A stretch of 8,453 nucleotides of DNA from Limisphaerales bacterium (GTDB lineage Bacteria > Verrucomicrobiota > Verrucomicrobiia > Limisphaerales > UBA11358). The position numbers were made by a program, and so were the translations under genes. Shown here one piece after another: positions 1-6,384 of this stretch (positions are counted from its first letter, which is position 1; every line of letters begins with the position of its first letter). The stretch spans positions 1 through 8,453 of the forward strand of contig PKZR01000245.1 in NCBI GenBank assembly GCA_003133815.1. Reading direction: 5' to 3'. The notes beneath the pieces are model-generated. The model saw only the letters and a program-made list of their open reading frames with translations. It was not told the DNA's origin and made no database searches.

Positions 1-65
1 TTGAAAACCTCGCTTTATTCAGCGTCTCCTAAGGTCACTCAAGAAAACTGGCGGAACGGGTAAGT

Positions 66-818
66 TCAGGACATTTCAATCCCCACCGGGCAATGGTCGC
101 TGCCCAAAACTTTCGGCAGGATGCAGGCGCTTTTCAATCGCGGGCGCAGTGCCTTGGAGATCAGAAAATAATCCAGCCGCCATCCGATGTTGCGCGAGCG
201 AGCGCCGCTGAAGACGCTCCACCATGTGTAATGCCCGCCCCCTTTTACAAATTCGCGGAACGTGTCCACAAAGCCGGCGTCCACAAACGCGGTGAAACCG
301 TTGCGCTCCTCGATGGTGAATCCATGGTTGCGGACGTTGGCCTTGGGATTGGCGAGGTCAATTTCAGTGTGCGCCACGTTGAGGTCGCCGCAAAAGATCA
401 CGGGTTTTTTCTTCTCCAGCTTTTTCAGGTAACGCAGGAAATCCTTGTCCCAAACCTGACGGTAAGGCAGCCGCTCCAGTTCGCGCTTGGAGTTGGGCGT
501 GTAAACGTTCACGAGAAAAAAGTCCTTGTATTCGGCGGCGAGCACGCGGCCTTCGCGGTCATGTTCGACGATGCCAACGTGAGGCGTGACATTGAGCGGG
601 CGTTCCTTCGTGAAAATGGCCGTGCCGGAATAGCCTTTCTTTTCCGCGCAATTCCAGAACGTGGCGTAGCTGGCGGCCCAAAGATGTTCAACCTGGTCGG
701 GCGTGCATTTCGTTTCCTGCAAACACAGCACATCGGGCTGCTCGGCGTCGAGAAATTCCAGAAAGTTTTTCTTAAGCACGGCGCGGAGGCCGTTGACGTT
801 CCACGAAATCAGTTTCAT
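66..818 (-). CDS. xth: Exodeoxyribonuclease III / AP endonuclease (ExoA/Xth family)
   Basis: Metal-dependent endonuclease of base-excision repair that nicks DNA 5' of abasic sites and removes 3'-blocking groups; cytoplasmic. From the ATG at 818 the protein is 250 residues, normal for the family. The catalytic set of the endonuclease/exonuclease/phosphatase fold is complete: N7 (SWNVNGLR), E35 (LQETKC), Y106 (NVYTPNS), D145 and N147 (CGDLNVAH), D216 (RLDYF), and D241-H242 (GSDHCP). The frame could begin at a GTG at 836, but that codon lies inside a tandem repeat and adds six residues (VYSLR type) not seen in the family, so I chose 818. No clear ribosome binding site precedes it. The gene stands alone and diverges from the Fe-S cluster. 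Family identity is near certain; the exact enzyme preference (exonuclease versus AP endonuclease) is not readable from sequence. Confidence 0.95.
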   Translation of the reverse strand: MKLISWNVNGLRAVLKKNFLEFLDAEQPDVLCLQETKCTPDQVEHLWAASYATFWNCAEKKGYSGTAIFTKERPLNVTPHVGIVEHDREGRVLAAEYKDFFLVNVYTPNSKRELERLPYRQVWDKDFLRYLKKLEKKKPVIFCGDLNVAHTEIDLANPKANVRNHGFTIEERNGFTAFVDAGFVDTFREFVKGGGHYTWWSVFSGARSRNIGWRLDYFLISKALRPRLKSACILPKVLGSDHCPVGIEMS

Positions 819-830
819 GCGCAAAGAATA

Positions 831-860
831 AACCACGGATGGACACTGATAAACACGGAT
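831..860. repeat. Decamer tandem repeat, three units
   Basis: Three consecutive 10-nt units read AACCACGGAT, GGACACTGAT and AAACACGGAT, sharing the core CAC(G/T)GAT at a strict 10-nt period. The array begins 13 bases upstream of the ATG of the exonuclease gene, so it is in its 5' leader or promoter. A 10-nt period puts the core on one face of the helix, which would suit a protein-binding array, but an inert dispersed repeat is equally possible. Confidence 0.6.
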
Positions 861-871
861 GTTTAGAAATT

Positions 872-908
872 ATGCTCATCCTCAATTGCCCATTGCGAGA
901 ATGAGCAT
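872..908. repeat. Imperfect hairpin followed by purine-rich hexamer-like tract
   Basis: ATGCTCAT (872-879) is the exact inverse complement of ATGAGCAT (901-908). The stem continues, after one C/A mismatch, with CTC (881-883) and GAG (897-899), leaving a 13-nt loop. It is followed by a degenerate six-base pattern (GATGAA, GAGGAT, GATTAG, GATTTA) to about 935. It sits between two divergent genes and lacks a T run, so it is not a convincing terminator. It may be a dispersed repeat or a leader structure of the exonuclease transcript. Confidence 0.4.
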
Positions 909-981
909 GATGAAGAGGATGATTAGGATTTAGGCACATTGACGCTGGCTGCGAAGACGGCTACCTTGTTGCCAGTTAAAA

Positions 982-1368
982 ATGATTGCCAACCTTGCTA
1001 GCAAACCAACGACCGCGCCGGCGTTCCGCACCGGTGACGAGCGGCTGGTGAAACTCACGCCAAACGCGGCCAAAAAAGTTTCGTCACTGCTGACCAAGCA
1101 GGGACGCCCCGGCGGCGTGCTACGCGTGGCGGTGGTCGGCGGCGGCTGCTCCGGCCTGCAATACAAGATGGATTTGCAGGACTCGCCGGCCAACCGCGAC
1201 ATTCTGGTTGAATCGGGCGGCGTTCGCGTGGTCGTGGATCCCAAGAGCGCGCTTTACGTCACCGGCAGCGAGCTGGATTACATCGAGGCGTTGCAGGACG
1301 GCGGGTTCAAGGTGAAAAATCCGAACGCGGCCACGAGCTGTTCCTGCGGCGAGAGTTTCAGCGCATGA
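982..1368 (+). CDS. iscA: Iron-sulfur cluster carrier/assembly protein, IscA/ErpA/SufA (HesB) family
   Basis: A-type carrier that binds a Fe-S cluster or iron and passes it to target apoproteins; cytoplasmic. The 128 residues hold the family's three invariant cysteines: C56 in GGGCSGLQY, and C120 and C122 in the C-terminal SCSCGESF. The SELDY...GGFKVKNPNA segment before the last pair is also typical. The first 20 or so residues (to about D19) are a low-complexity extension not needed by the fold; a start further inside is possible but no better ATG is visible. It is the first gene of a plus-strand run, 32 bases ahead of the HscB-like gene, which supports a Fe-S assembly role. IscA, ErpA and SufA cannot be told apart here, so the symbol is a family label. 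No iscS or iscU is in the window. Confidence 0.92.
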   Translation: MIANLASKPTTAPAFRTGDERLVKLTPNAAKKVSSLLTKQGRPGGVLRVAVVGGGCSGLQYKMDLQDSPANRDILVESGGVRVVVDPKSALYVTGSELDYIEALQDGGFKVKNPNAATSCSCGESFSA

Positions 1369-1400
1369 TCGGTTGAAAGCAGATTGTTGATGGTCTTTCC

Positions 1401-2006
1401 ATGACGGATAATTTTGCACTGCTGAACGAGCCGCGCCGCCCGTGGATCGAGCCTGAACTGCTCAAGGAAAAATTCCGCGCGCTTTCCGCAAATGCACATC
1501 CCGACAAGATTCATTCCGCCAGCGAAGCCGACAAATCCGCCGCCGCAAAACAGTTTTCGGAGTTGAACGCCGCCTACAACTGCCTGCTTGATCCCAAGCT
1601 GCGCCTGCTACATCTGCTCGAACTTGAACTCGGATCCAGGCCGAAGGACATCCACCAGATTCCCGCCGCGCTCGCGGATTTGTTTGCCGGGATCGCGTCG
1701 GTCTGCCACAAGGCCGATGATTTTCTTGCAGAAAAAAACAGGGCGACGTCTCCGCTGCTGCAAGTCAGGTTGTTTGAACGCGCGCAGGAATGGATCGGGC
1801 AGTTGAACCTGTTCCAAAGAAAACTCGACGGACTTCGGGATAAATTGACGAATGAATTAAAGACGCTGGATGAAAAATGGATTGAGAATCATTTTGACAC
1901 GCGCGGCGAACTGTTAAAAAAAATGGAGGAGCTTTACCGGCTGTTCGGTTATTTTAACCGCTGGAACAACCAGCTCCGGGAGCGGGCTTTCCAATTGTCG
2001 TTATGA
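1401..2006 (+). CDS. hscB: HscB-like J-domain co-chaperone for Fe-S cluster transfer
   Basis: HscB proteins stimulate the ATPase of the Hsp70 HscA and deliver the scaffold IscU to it. The 201-residue protein begins with an HscB-style J domain (about 1-75): NFALLNEPRRPWI resembles the family's FxLFGLP opening, the J-domain hallmark HPD is at 33-35 (NAHPDKIH), and helix III carries SELNAAYNCLLDPKLR. The rest (about 85-200) is predicted helical like the HscB C-terminal domain. It is divergent there: the usual ME..ELRE-type IscU-contact segment is replaced by IPAALADLFAGIASVCHKAD. It follows the IscA-type gene closely and overlaps the next gene by 4 bases. No hscA is nearby. A generic J-domain protein is the alternative, but length, J-domain style and neighbour favour HscB. 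Confidence 0.8.
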   Translation: MTDNFALLNEPRRPWIEPELLKEKFRALSANAHPDKIHSASEADKSAAAKQFSELNAAYNCLLDPKLRLLHLLELELGSRPKDIHQIPAALADLFAGIASVCHKADDFLAEKNRATSPLLQVRLFERAQEWIGQLNLFQRKLDGLRDKLTNELKTLDEKWIENHFDTRGELLKKMEELYRLFGYFNRWNNQLRERAFQLSL

Positions 2007-2707
2007 AAATCGTGCGCATCTTCATTCTGCTTGCATGGCTGTCCAGGGCCGCATCCGCCGCCGAAAGCTGGCAAGGCGCCCTGAGCGCGATGCCGCTCGA
2101 CATCCCGCAAAGCGGGTTCACGGAATTGAACCGGACGAATTGCGTGTCGCTGATGTTGAATGCATTTCAATCTAACAGCGTCGTGAAGGCGCTTGTCTTC
2201 ATGCCGGGCGCGACGGATGAATTTTACTTTTTCCGGCGCGCGCACGCGACGCTCACCAATTTAAACCCATCGCTGCTCGACGCAGTGACGGCGTTGACAA
2301 ACCAGACTTACATCCAGGCCACGTTCCAGCCGCCGCTGCTGGTGCTGCATACGACGGAGGATGCGCTCGACGGATTTGTCACCGTCAAACACGAATCCAC
2401 CGCCGCAAAATTGCGGCAGCGGATTGTGCCAGACCGCCTCGTTTTCAACGACGCGGACTGGGGCAAAGTGAGGGAGATGTTGAACAGAAAATTGAGCATT
2501 GGTTTGCGACCATGGCCGACCGCGCTGGAAACATGGCATTTTTACCGGCACAGCTTTGCAGCCTGTGGCGTGACCCAATGGGAAATGCTCGAATGCGTTG
2601 CCTTGGCGGGCAAGACGACCTACACCGTGAACTGGCTCACGGCGGAATATCAGCCGGACGAGCGTGCAGGCGTTGTGCCCAAAGTGGAAGCATTCCCGAA
2701 ATATTAG
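2003..2707 (+). CDS. Exported protein of unknown function
   Basis: I do not recognise this 234-residue protein. It starts with a clear Sec signal peptide: K2 and R5, a hydrophobic core FILLAWL, then AASAA with a likely signal peptidase I cut after residue 19 or 20 (ASA|A or SAA|E). There is no lipobox cysteine and no later membrane segment, so a soluble periplasmic protein is expected. The mature part is rich in aromatic and Trp residues (W23, W153, W171, W178, W193, W211) and has cysteines at 47, 188 and 198; no enzyme motif stands out. Its ATG overlaps the hscB stop codon (ATGA), which implies translational coupling and membership of the same transcript. The coupling to a cytoplasmic Fe-S co-chaperone is odd; it may only reflect genome order. 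Confidence 0.8.
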   Translation: MKIVRIFILLAWLSRAASAAESWQGALSAMPLDIPQSGFTELNRTNCVSLMLNAFQSNSVVKALVFMPGATDEFYFFRRAHATLTNLNPSLLDAVTALTNQTYIQATFQPPLLVLHTTEDALDGFVTVKHESTAAKLRQRIVPDRLVFNDADWGKVREMLNRKLSIGLRPWPTALETWHFYRHSFAACGVTQWEMLECVALAGKTTYTVNWLTAEYQPDERAGVVPKVEAFPKY

Positions 2708-2723
2708 CCCATTAATAAGGGCT
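2706..2723. terminator. Weak candidate bidirectional terminator
   Basis: AGCCC and GGGCT form a 5-bp stem around an 8-base A/T loop, beginning inside the stop codon of the exported protein and lying 23 bases past the stop of the converging DUF362 gene. The plus side continues CTCAAATTTT, only mildly T-rich. The position between convergent genes suits a terminator, but the stem is short. Confidence 0.3.
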
Positions 2724-2745
2724 TCTCAAATTTTCGCGGCGGTGT

Positions 2746-4317
2746 TTAGGGATTCGCGACGCTTGCCGGTGCAAGCTTGACCAATTCAATGCCGTTGCCG
2801 GTTCCGAGGTTGCGGCTGTATTTTTTGTCTATGGAGTTGTTCCAGTATTCATGCACGCCGAGGCTTTGCAGGCGGACGCCGTCCGGTTTGTAAACCGTGC
2901 CTGACGGCGGATTGTCAGCCTGTGCCGCCTCGTAAAGATGGCGGTCGGCGTTCTTGATCAGCGGCATTTCTGATCGCAGGAAATCCAGCCCGACCGATTC
3001 GAGCGCGACGGGATCCTGCGAGGCGAAGAAGCTGGATGGCCAGTGGCCATTGAACGGAGCGAGCTGCCATTTGTGCGGTGGGCTGTTCCAGCGGTCACCG
3101 GAATAGAGTCCGTCAATGATGTTCAGGACGGTTTTGCCGTCGATGTTCGTGCTGCCATACATGTCAACGAGCTGGTTATAGCTGGCCATGGGATAATCCC
3201 AGTCGTGAAGCAGTTTGTGCTGGGAGGCGCGCTTGTTGCCGATGATGCCCCAGTTGCTTTTGAAAATCATGGTGACGGAGGCGTTGCCATAATCCGTTTT
3301 ATCAACCCCATCTTGATAAGTTTCAGCCGGCGTGCAATGCCGCTTCAATAGCGCCATCGTGATTAGGTATTTGGAGTTAACGATGGTGGTGGACATGGAG
3401 GTTTCGGTCGGGCCGGAGGCGGAGTATGAAAATGCGTTTGGCGTGAAGCCGCCGAGGTTGCTGTCATAATCCACATTCGGAAATGTCGCATGGCAGTAAT
3501 TTGAAATCGCCGAGCATTTGTTTTCCCTGGCCGGATCGCAAAGGGTGATGTCCGCCTGATTCACTCCAAATTCGTTGACCAGTCCGTCCAGCAACGCATA
3601 GACCGACTGGGGCGAGGCGTCAATGGCGTTCGATTTGCCGCCGTTGTTCAAATTGAGCTTGATGGCGATTTTTTCACCCTTCACATACGGCGTTCCGCCG
3701 TTTTTGTATCGGAACAAAACTTCCCAGGCATTGCTGATGGACGGCTGTCCAGCGACCGAACAAATGACATTATTCAGGATTTTTGTGATCTTGGCCTGAT
3801 CATTAAAATTGCTGGACCACCAATACTTTGAAGAACCATCCCAATTGCAGGCGCTCAAATCATAACTCCAGGCCACGCGGCCCGGGAAAATTCCGCGCGC
3901 TTTTCCGACGGGCTGGTTCGGTCCCATGGACGGGGTGAATGTCCCGGTGTTTTCGGCGTATGCCTTGGTTTCGTTCATGTTCGTGATAACCGCAGAGCAC
4001 ACCAGCCCGATCATCAGGCAAACTGCCGCCGCCGAGTAACGGTGTTGATATAGAAACTTTCGGGCATTGCGGAAGGCGGAAACCACGCCGAAGAAGCTCA
4101 AAAAATAGGCGGCTCCGCCAAAGGCGATGGGCGCGCCGACCTGCTGGCATGGATATTCCGCACGAGACGGCTTGGGAATAACCCGGACGAGATACCAGAT
4201 GAGCGCGGCCAGCCCGAGGATTGGAAAAAACCATCGGACCCAGCGGCAGTTGCGATTCAGCCCGATCACCCGGCCGGTCTTGCCACAAACGAGTAACGAA
4301 CCTTTTTGAATTGGCAT
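2746..4317 (-). CDS. Membrane-anchored DUF362-domain protein
   Basis: The 523 residues start with three hydrophobic segments at about 29-47, 63-82 and 95-113. Basic residues before the first (K, R) and between the second and third (RNARKFLYQHRY) place those sides in the cytoplasm, so the large C-terminal part (about 120-523) should be periplasmic. That part reads as DUF362: GEKIAIKLNLN (214-224), ITLCDPARE (257-265), KYLITMALLKRH (316-327), NIIDGLYSG (399-407) and SQDPVALESVGLDFLRSE (433-450). The function of DUF362 proteins is not established; some carry Fe-S ferredoxin modules, but no CxxC ferredoxin motif is seen here. Predicted periplasmic cysteines at 157, 186, 260, 268, 275 and 328 could form disulfides. 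The ATG at 4317 has a good ribosome binding site. The gene is convergent with the Fe-S cluster and tandem with, but 244 bases from, nikR. Confidence 0.85.
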   Translation of the reverse strand: MPIQKGSLLVCGKTGRVIGLNRNCRWVRWFFPILGLAALIWYLVRVIPKPSRAEYPCQQVGAPIAFGGAAYFLSFFGVVSAFRNARKFLYQHRYSAAAVCLMIGLVCSAVITNMNETKAYAENTGTFTPSMGPNQPVGKARGIFPGRVAWSYDLSACNWDGSSKYWWSSNFNDQAKITKILNNVICSVAGQPSISNAWEVLFRYKNGGTPYVKGEKIAIKLNLNNGGKSNAIDASPQSVYALLDGLVNEFGVNQADITLCDPARENKCSAISNYCHATFPNVDYDSNLGGFTPNAFSYSASGPTETSMSTTIVNSKYLITMALLKRHCTPAETYQDGVDKTDYGNASVTMIFKSNWGIIGNKRASQHKLLHDWDYPMASYNQLVDMYGSTNIDGKTVLNIIDGLYSGDRWNSPPHKWQLAPFNGHWPSSFFASQDPVALESVGLDFLRSEMPLIKNADRHLYEAAQADNPPSGTVYKPDGVRLQSLGVHEYWNNSIDKKYSRNLGTGNGIELVKLAPASVANP

Positions 4318-4335
4318 ATCTTGCCTTTCCTTTTT
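4318..4335 (-). promoter_or_regulatory. Ribosome binding site of the DUF362 gene
   Basis: Read on the minus strand the leader ends AAAAAGGAAAGGCAAGAT before the ATG. AAGGA lies 10 nt and AAAGG 6 nt upstream of the start, either of which fits anti-Shine-Dalgarno pairing. It stands out because most other genes here lack a recognisable site, and it fixes the start at 4317. Confidence 0.6.
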
Positions 4336-4370
4336 GAGAATGGCGGAATGCCAATTCTTCTTTAAAGGGA

Positions 4371-4400
4371 TTTTTATTTCTTAATAAAAATTACTTGCAA
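4371..4400 (-). promoter_or_regulatory. Candidate sigma-70-like promoter of the DUF362 gene
   Basis: On the minus strand TTGCAA (4400-4395) is followed after 18 nt by TAAAAA (4376-4371). Each matches four of six consensus bases, with an A/T-rich spacer in an otherwise G/C-rich region. It is about 54 bases upstream of the start codon. The match is modest and rests on composition as much as on consensus. Confidence 0.3.
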
Positions 4401-4450
4401 ATGTCGCTGCCAGCTACGCTTAAATTGGCAAATGCACAACCGAATTTGTC

Positions 4451-4475
4451 CTGAATTAAATGTCTGAAATTCAGA
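4451..4475. promoter_or_regulatory. Nested inverted repeats upstream of the DUF362 gene (possible operator)
   Basis: TCTGAA-A-TTCAGA (4463-4475) is a perfect palindrome. A second, overlapping one is CTGAATT (4451-4457), 10 bases, then AATTCAG (4468-4474). They lie upstream of the candidate DUF362 promoter and downstream of the nikR stop codon. This could be an operator or a weak attenuating hairpin for nikR; no regulator can be assigned. Confidence 0.3.
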
Positions 4476-4561
4476 TGCGTGCCGCGTAGGCTTGCAAATT
4501 TACAGAGGGGGAGTTTGCGATCCCAATTTATTTCGCGGGATTCACCAACTTGATTAATTAA

Positions 4562-4987
4562 CTACGGCAAATCTTTTCCCGTTGTGGTAACGGTTAGCTT
4601 GCCGTGCTTCACACCTTTGGCGGCTATGAGTTCATCGGCGATCTTGCGGATGATGCTGGCCTTGCCGCGCACAATCAATACTTCCAGGCAATTGTGGTGA
4701 TCGAGATGGACGTGGACGGTGGAAAGAATCGCGTCGTGATGATCATGCTGGATGTCGGTGAGGCTCGCCTGCAAATGCGGCTTGTGATGGTCATAGACAA
4801 GCGTGATGGTGCCGGCGATCTCGCCGGAGTCGGATTTCTGCCGATGTTCGACAATCTGGGCGCGGATCATGTCTGCGACCGCGAGTGAGCGGTTGTCGTA
4901 GCCCTTCTCATGCATCATTTCATCCAGTTGCTCGAGCAGGGCGGGCGGCAGGGAAACGGTGAATCGCGTGGCAATTTCTTTTTTCAT
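4562..4987 (-). CDS. nikR: Nickel-responsive transcriptional regulator NikR
   Basis: Ribbon-helix-helix repressor with a nickel-sensing ACT domain; tetramers bind operators of nickel-uptake genes when nickel is sufficient. The 141 residues follow the family throughout. N-terminal RHH domain: TRFTVSLPPALLEQLDEM then GYDNRSLAVADMIRA (about 7-43). C-terminal sensor: TITLVYDHH, then QHDHHDAILSTVHVHLDHHNCLEVLIVRG. The high-affinity nickel ligands of E. coli NikR (H76, H87, H89, C95) correspond by spacing to H81, H92, H94 and C100, all present. The end KGVKHGKLTVT is also typical. No ribosome binding site is evident before the ATG at 4987. It diverges from the nickel permease gene, its expected target, and probably also controls itself from the shared intergenic region. 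Confidence 0.96.
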   Translation of the reverse strand: MKKEIATRFTVSLPPALLEQLDEMMHEKGYDNRSLAVADMIRAQIVEHRQKSDSGEIAGTITLVYDHHKPHLQASLTDIQHDHHDAILSTVHVHLDHHNCLEVLIVRGKASIIRKIADELIAAKGVKHGKLTVTTTGKDLP

Positions 4988-5001
4988 GCAACGTGCAAGA
5001 C

Positions 5002-5028
5002 GTTAACAAAGTAAATACGCACGTCAAC
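5002..5028. promoter_or_regulatory. Candidate NikR operator (27-bp imperfect inverted repeat)
   Basis: GTTAAC (5002-5007) and GTCAAC (5023-5028) are inverse complements with one mismatch, separated by 15 bases, 15 bases upstream of the nikR ATG. Known NikR operators are dyads of 6-7 bp half-sites with a 13-16 bp gap, so the geometry fits. The half-site sequence does not match the E. coli consensus (GTATGA), so this is a geometric inference. GTTAAC is also self-complementary, which raises the chance of coincidence. Confidence 0.3.
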
Positions 5029-5050
5029 CCGGCTGCGAATGGCAATTTTG

Positions 5051-5078
5051 GTGTTACGAAAAGCAAGAAACGTGTGAA
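5051..5078. promoter_or_regulatory. Possible NikR half-site pair, GTGTTAC and GTGTGAA
   Basis: GTGTTAC (5051-5057) equals the half-site I recall for Geobacter-type NikR operators. The expected inverse partner GTAACAC is absent at 13-14 bases; instead GTGTGAA (5072-5078) sits in direct orientation 21 bases on, two helical turns. It is in the divergent nikR/permease control region. As a single half-site match it could be chance. Confidence 0.2.
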
Positions 5079-5166
5079 GATTTTGATTGCGCGGCTACGG
5101 CAAAGACGGAAAATTGAAACATGCACAAAACGGATGGTTTTACTGATGGCAAGACGACGGCGATTA

Positions 5167-5195
5167 TCTGCACTGCTTTGCTAAAGACGTATAAG
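5167..5195 (+). promoter_or_regulatory. Candidate promoter of the nickel permease gene
   Basis: TATAAG (5190-5195) matches the -10 consensus at five of six positions, and TCTGCA (5167-5172), 17 bases upstream, matches the -35 at three. It leaves a leader of about 30 bases before the ATG at 5234. A poor -35 with a good -10 is plausible but unproven. Confidence 0.3.
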
Positions 5196-5233
5196 CTGCT
5201 GAAACCCGATTATTGCCATCTGCGTTAATTTAC

Positions 5234-6319
5234 ATGGCACCAATTACTTCATCTCCAGATTCGGTTCCAACGCTGATTTCTGATGTTCCGGACAGATTGC
5301 GCAGTCGTGTTTTTTCGATGTATGCGTTGCTCATTGGCATCAATGCCGGGGCATGGATCTGGGCGCTGGTTGCGTTTCATCATTATCCGGTCCTGCTGGG
5401 AACAGCGCTTCTGGCTTACACGTTTGGCCTTCGTCATGCGGTGGATGCCGATCACATCGCGGCAATTGACAACGTGACACGCAAATTGATGCAGCAGGGA
5501 AAGCGGCCGGTTGCCGTCGGTTTCTTTTTTTCGCTTGGCCATTCGACCATCGTATTTGGCCTGTCGGTTGTGATCGCCCTGACGTCTGTCGCGATCAAGG
5601 GCCGGTTCAACCTCTTTCAATCCATCGGTGGAATGATCGGGACCGCCGTTTCCGCATTCTTCCTGCTGGCCATTGCTCTCGCCAATGTCATCGTCCTCAT
5701 TTCAGTCTATCGGACCTTTCAACACGTCAAGCGCGGGGGCGATTTTGTTGATGAGGATCTCAATCTGGTTCTTGCCCAGCGCGGATTCTTCGGACGGATC
5801 TTCCGGAATTTGTTCCAGTTGATTGAGCATAGCTGGCAGATGTATCCCGTCGGATTTCTGTTCGGCTTGGGTTTTGACACGGCAACGGAAGTGGGGTTGC
5901 TCGGAATTTCGGCGACGGAAGCGACCAAAGGACTCCCGATCTGGTCAATACTCATTTTCCCTGCGCTGTTCATGGCCGGCATGGCATTGGTCGACTCGAC
6001 CGACAGCATCCTGATGCTCGGCGCGTATGGCTGGGCCTTCGTCAAACCGATCCGCAAACTTTATTACAACATGACCGTCACCTTTGTTTCGGTTGTTGTG
6101 GCGTTGCTGATCGGAGGGATCGAGGTGCTGGGCCTGATTGGCGGACAACTTAAAATGCAGGGTGCCATCTGGGACATAATTGGCACACTGAACAATAACT
6201 TCGGTGTCATCGGTTTTATCATTATCGGAGTCTTCGCGGCAAGCTGGATAATTTCAATCGTCATCTATCGAATGAATCGCTACGACGAAATTGAGGTTCG
6301 CATCAGTCCCGCCGATTGA
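5234..6319 (+). CDS. NiCoT-family nickel/cobalt permease (HoxN/NixA-like)
   Basis: Secondary transporter taking Ni2+ and/or Co2+ across the inner membrane at high affinity. From the ATG at 5234 it has 361 residues with about eight hydrophobic segments. All four NiCoT signatures are present: RHAVDADHI (67-75, nickel-binding segment in TM2), LGHSTIV (101-107), LGFDTATE (212-219) and GMALVDSTD (249-257). A basic/acidic cytoplasmic loop (about 164-200) separates the two halves. A TTG at 5213 would add seven residues; I prefer the ATG, although neither has a ribosome binding site. Divergence from nikR and the convergent larC-larE operon argue for nickel over cobalt as the main substrate. Ni versus Co preference cannot be fixed from these motifs alone, so I give no symbol. 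Confidence 0.95.
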   Translation: MAPITSSPDSVPTLISDVPDRLRSRVFSMYALLIGINAGAWIWALVAFHHYPVLLGTALLAYTFGLRHAVDADHIAAIDNVTRKLMQQGKRPVAVGFFFSLGHSTIVFGLSVVIALTSVAIKGRFNLFQSIGGMIGTAVSAFFLLAIALANVIVLISVYRTFQHVKRGGDFVDEDLNLVLAQRGFFGRIFRNLFQLIEHSWQMYPVGFLFGLGFDTATEVGLLGISATEATKGLPIWSILIFPALFMAGMALVDSTDSILMLGAYGWAFVKPIRKLYYNMTVTFVSVVVALLIGGIEVLGLIGGQLKMQGAIWDIIGTLNNNFGVIGFIIIGVFAASWIISIVIYRMNRYDEIEVRISPAD

Positions 6320-6384
6320 ACATCGCGCCTATTCCAATTCCACCGCGCCCGCCAGATGCCATCTTCCTAAATCCGAAATGGACT

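Noticed and set aside
93..866. 257-codon open frame on the plus strand opposite the exonuclease gene
   Set aside because: Its whole length is antisense to a gene with complete catalytic motifs, and the translation has no recognisable domain. It is a shadow frame of G/C-rich coding DNA.
939..967. TTGACG with TACCTT 17 bases later as the iscA promoter
   Set aside because: The -10 matches only three of six consensus bases; not distinguishable from background.
3860..4354. 164-codon minus-strand frame overlapping the DUF362 N-terminus
   Set aside because: A different frame of the same strand; the DUF362 frame has membrane segments, a domain and a ribosome site, this one has none.
4511..4547. ATCCC/GGGAT inverted repeat downstream of nikR as a terminator
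   Set aside because: Only a 5-bp stem with a 12-base loop and no T run on the minus strand; too weak to call.
5145..5220. GATGGCAA and TTGCCATC inverted repeat upstream of the nickel permease
   Set aside because: Eight-base arms 60 bases apart are too distant for a normal operator and too short for a stable structure; probably chance.
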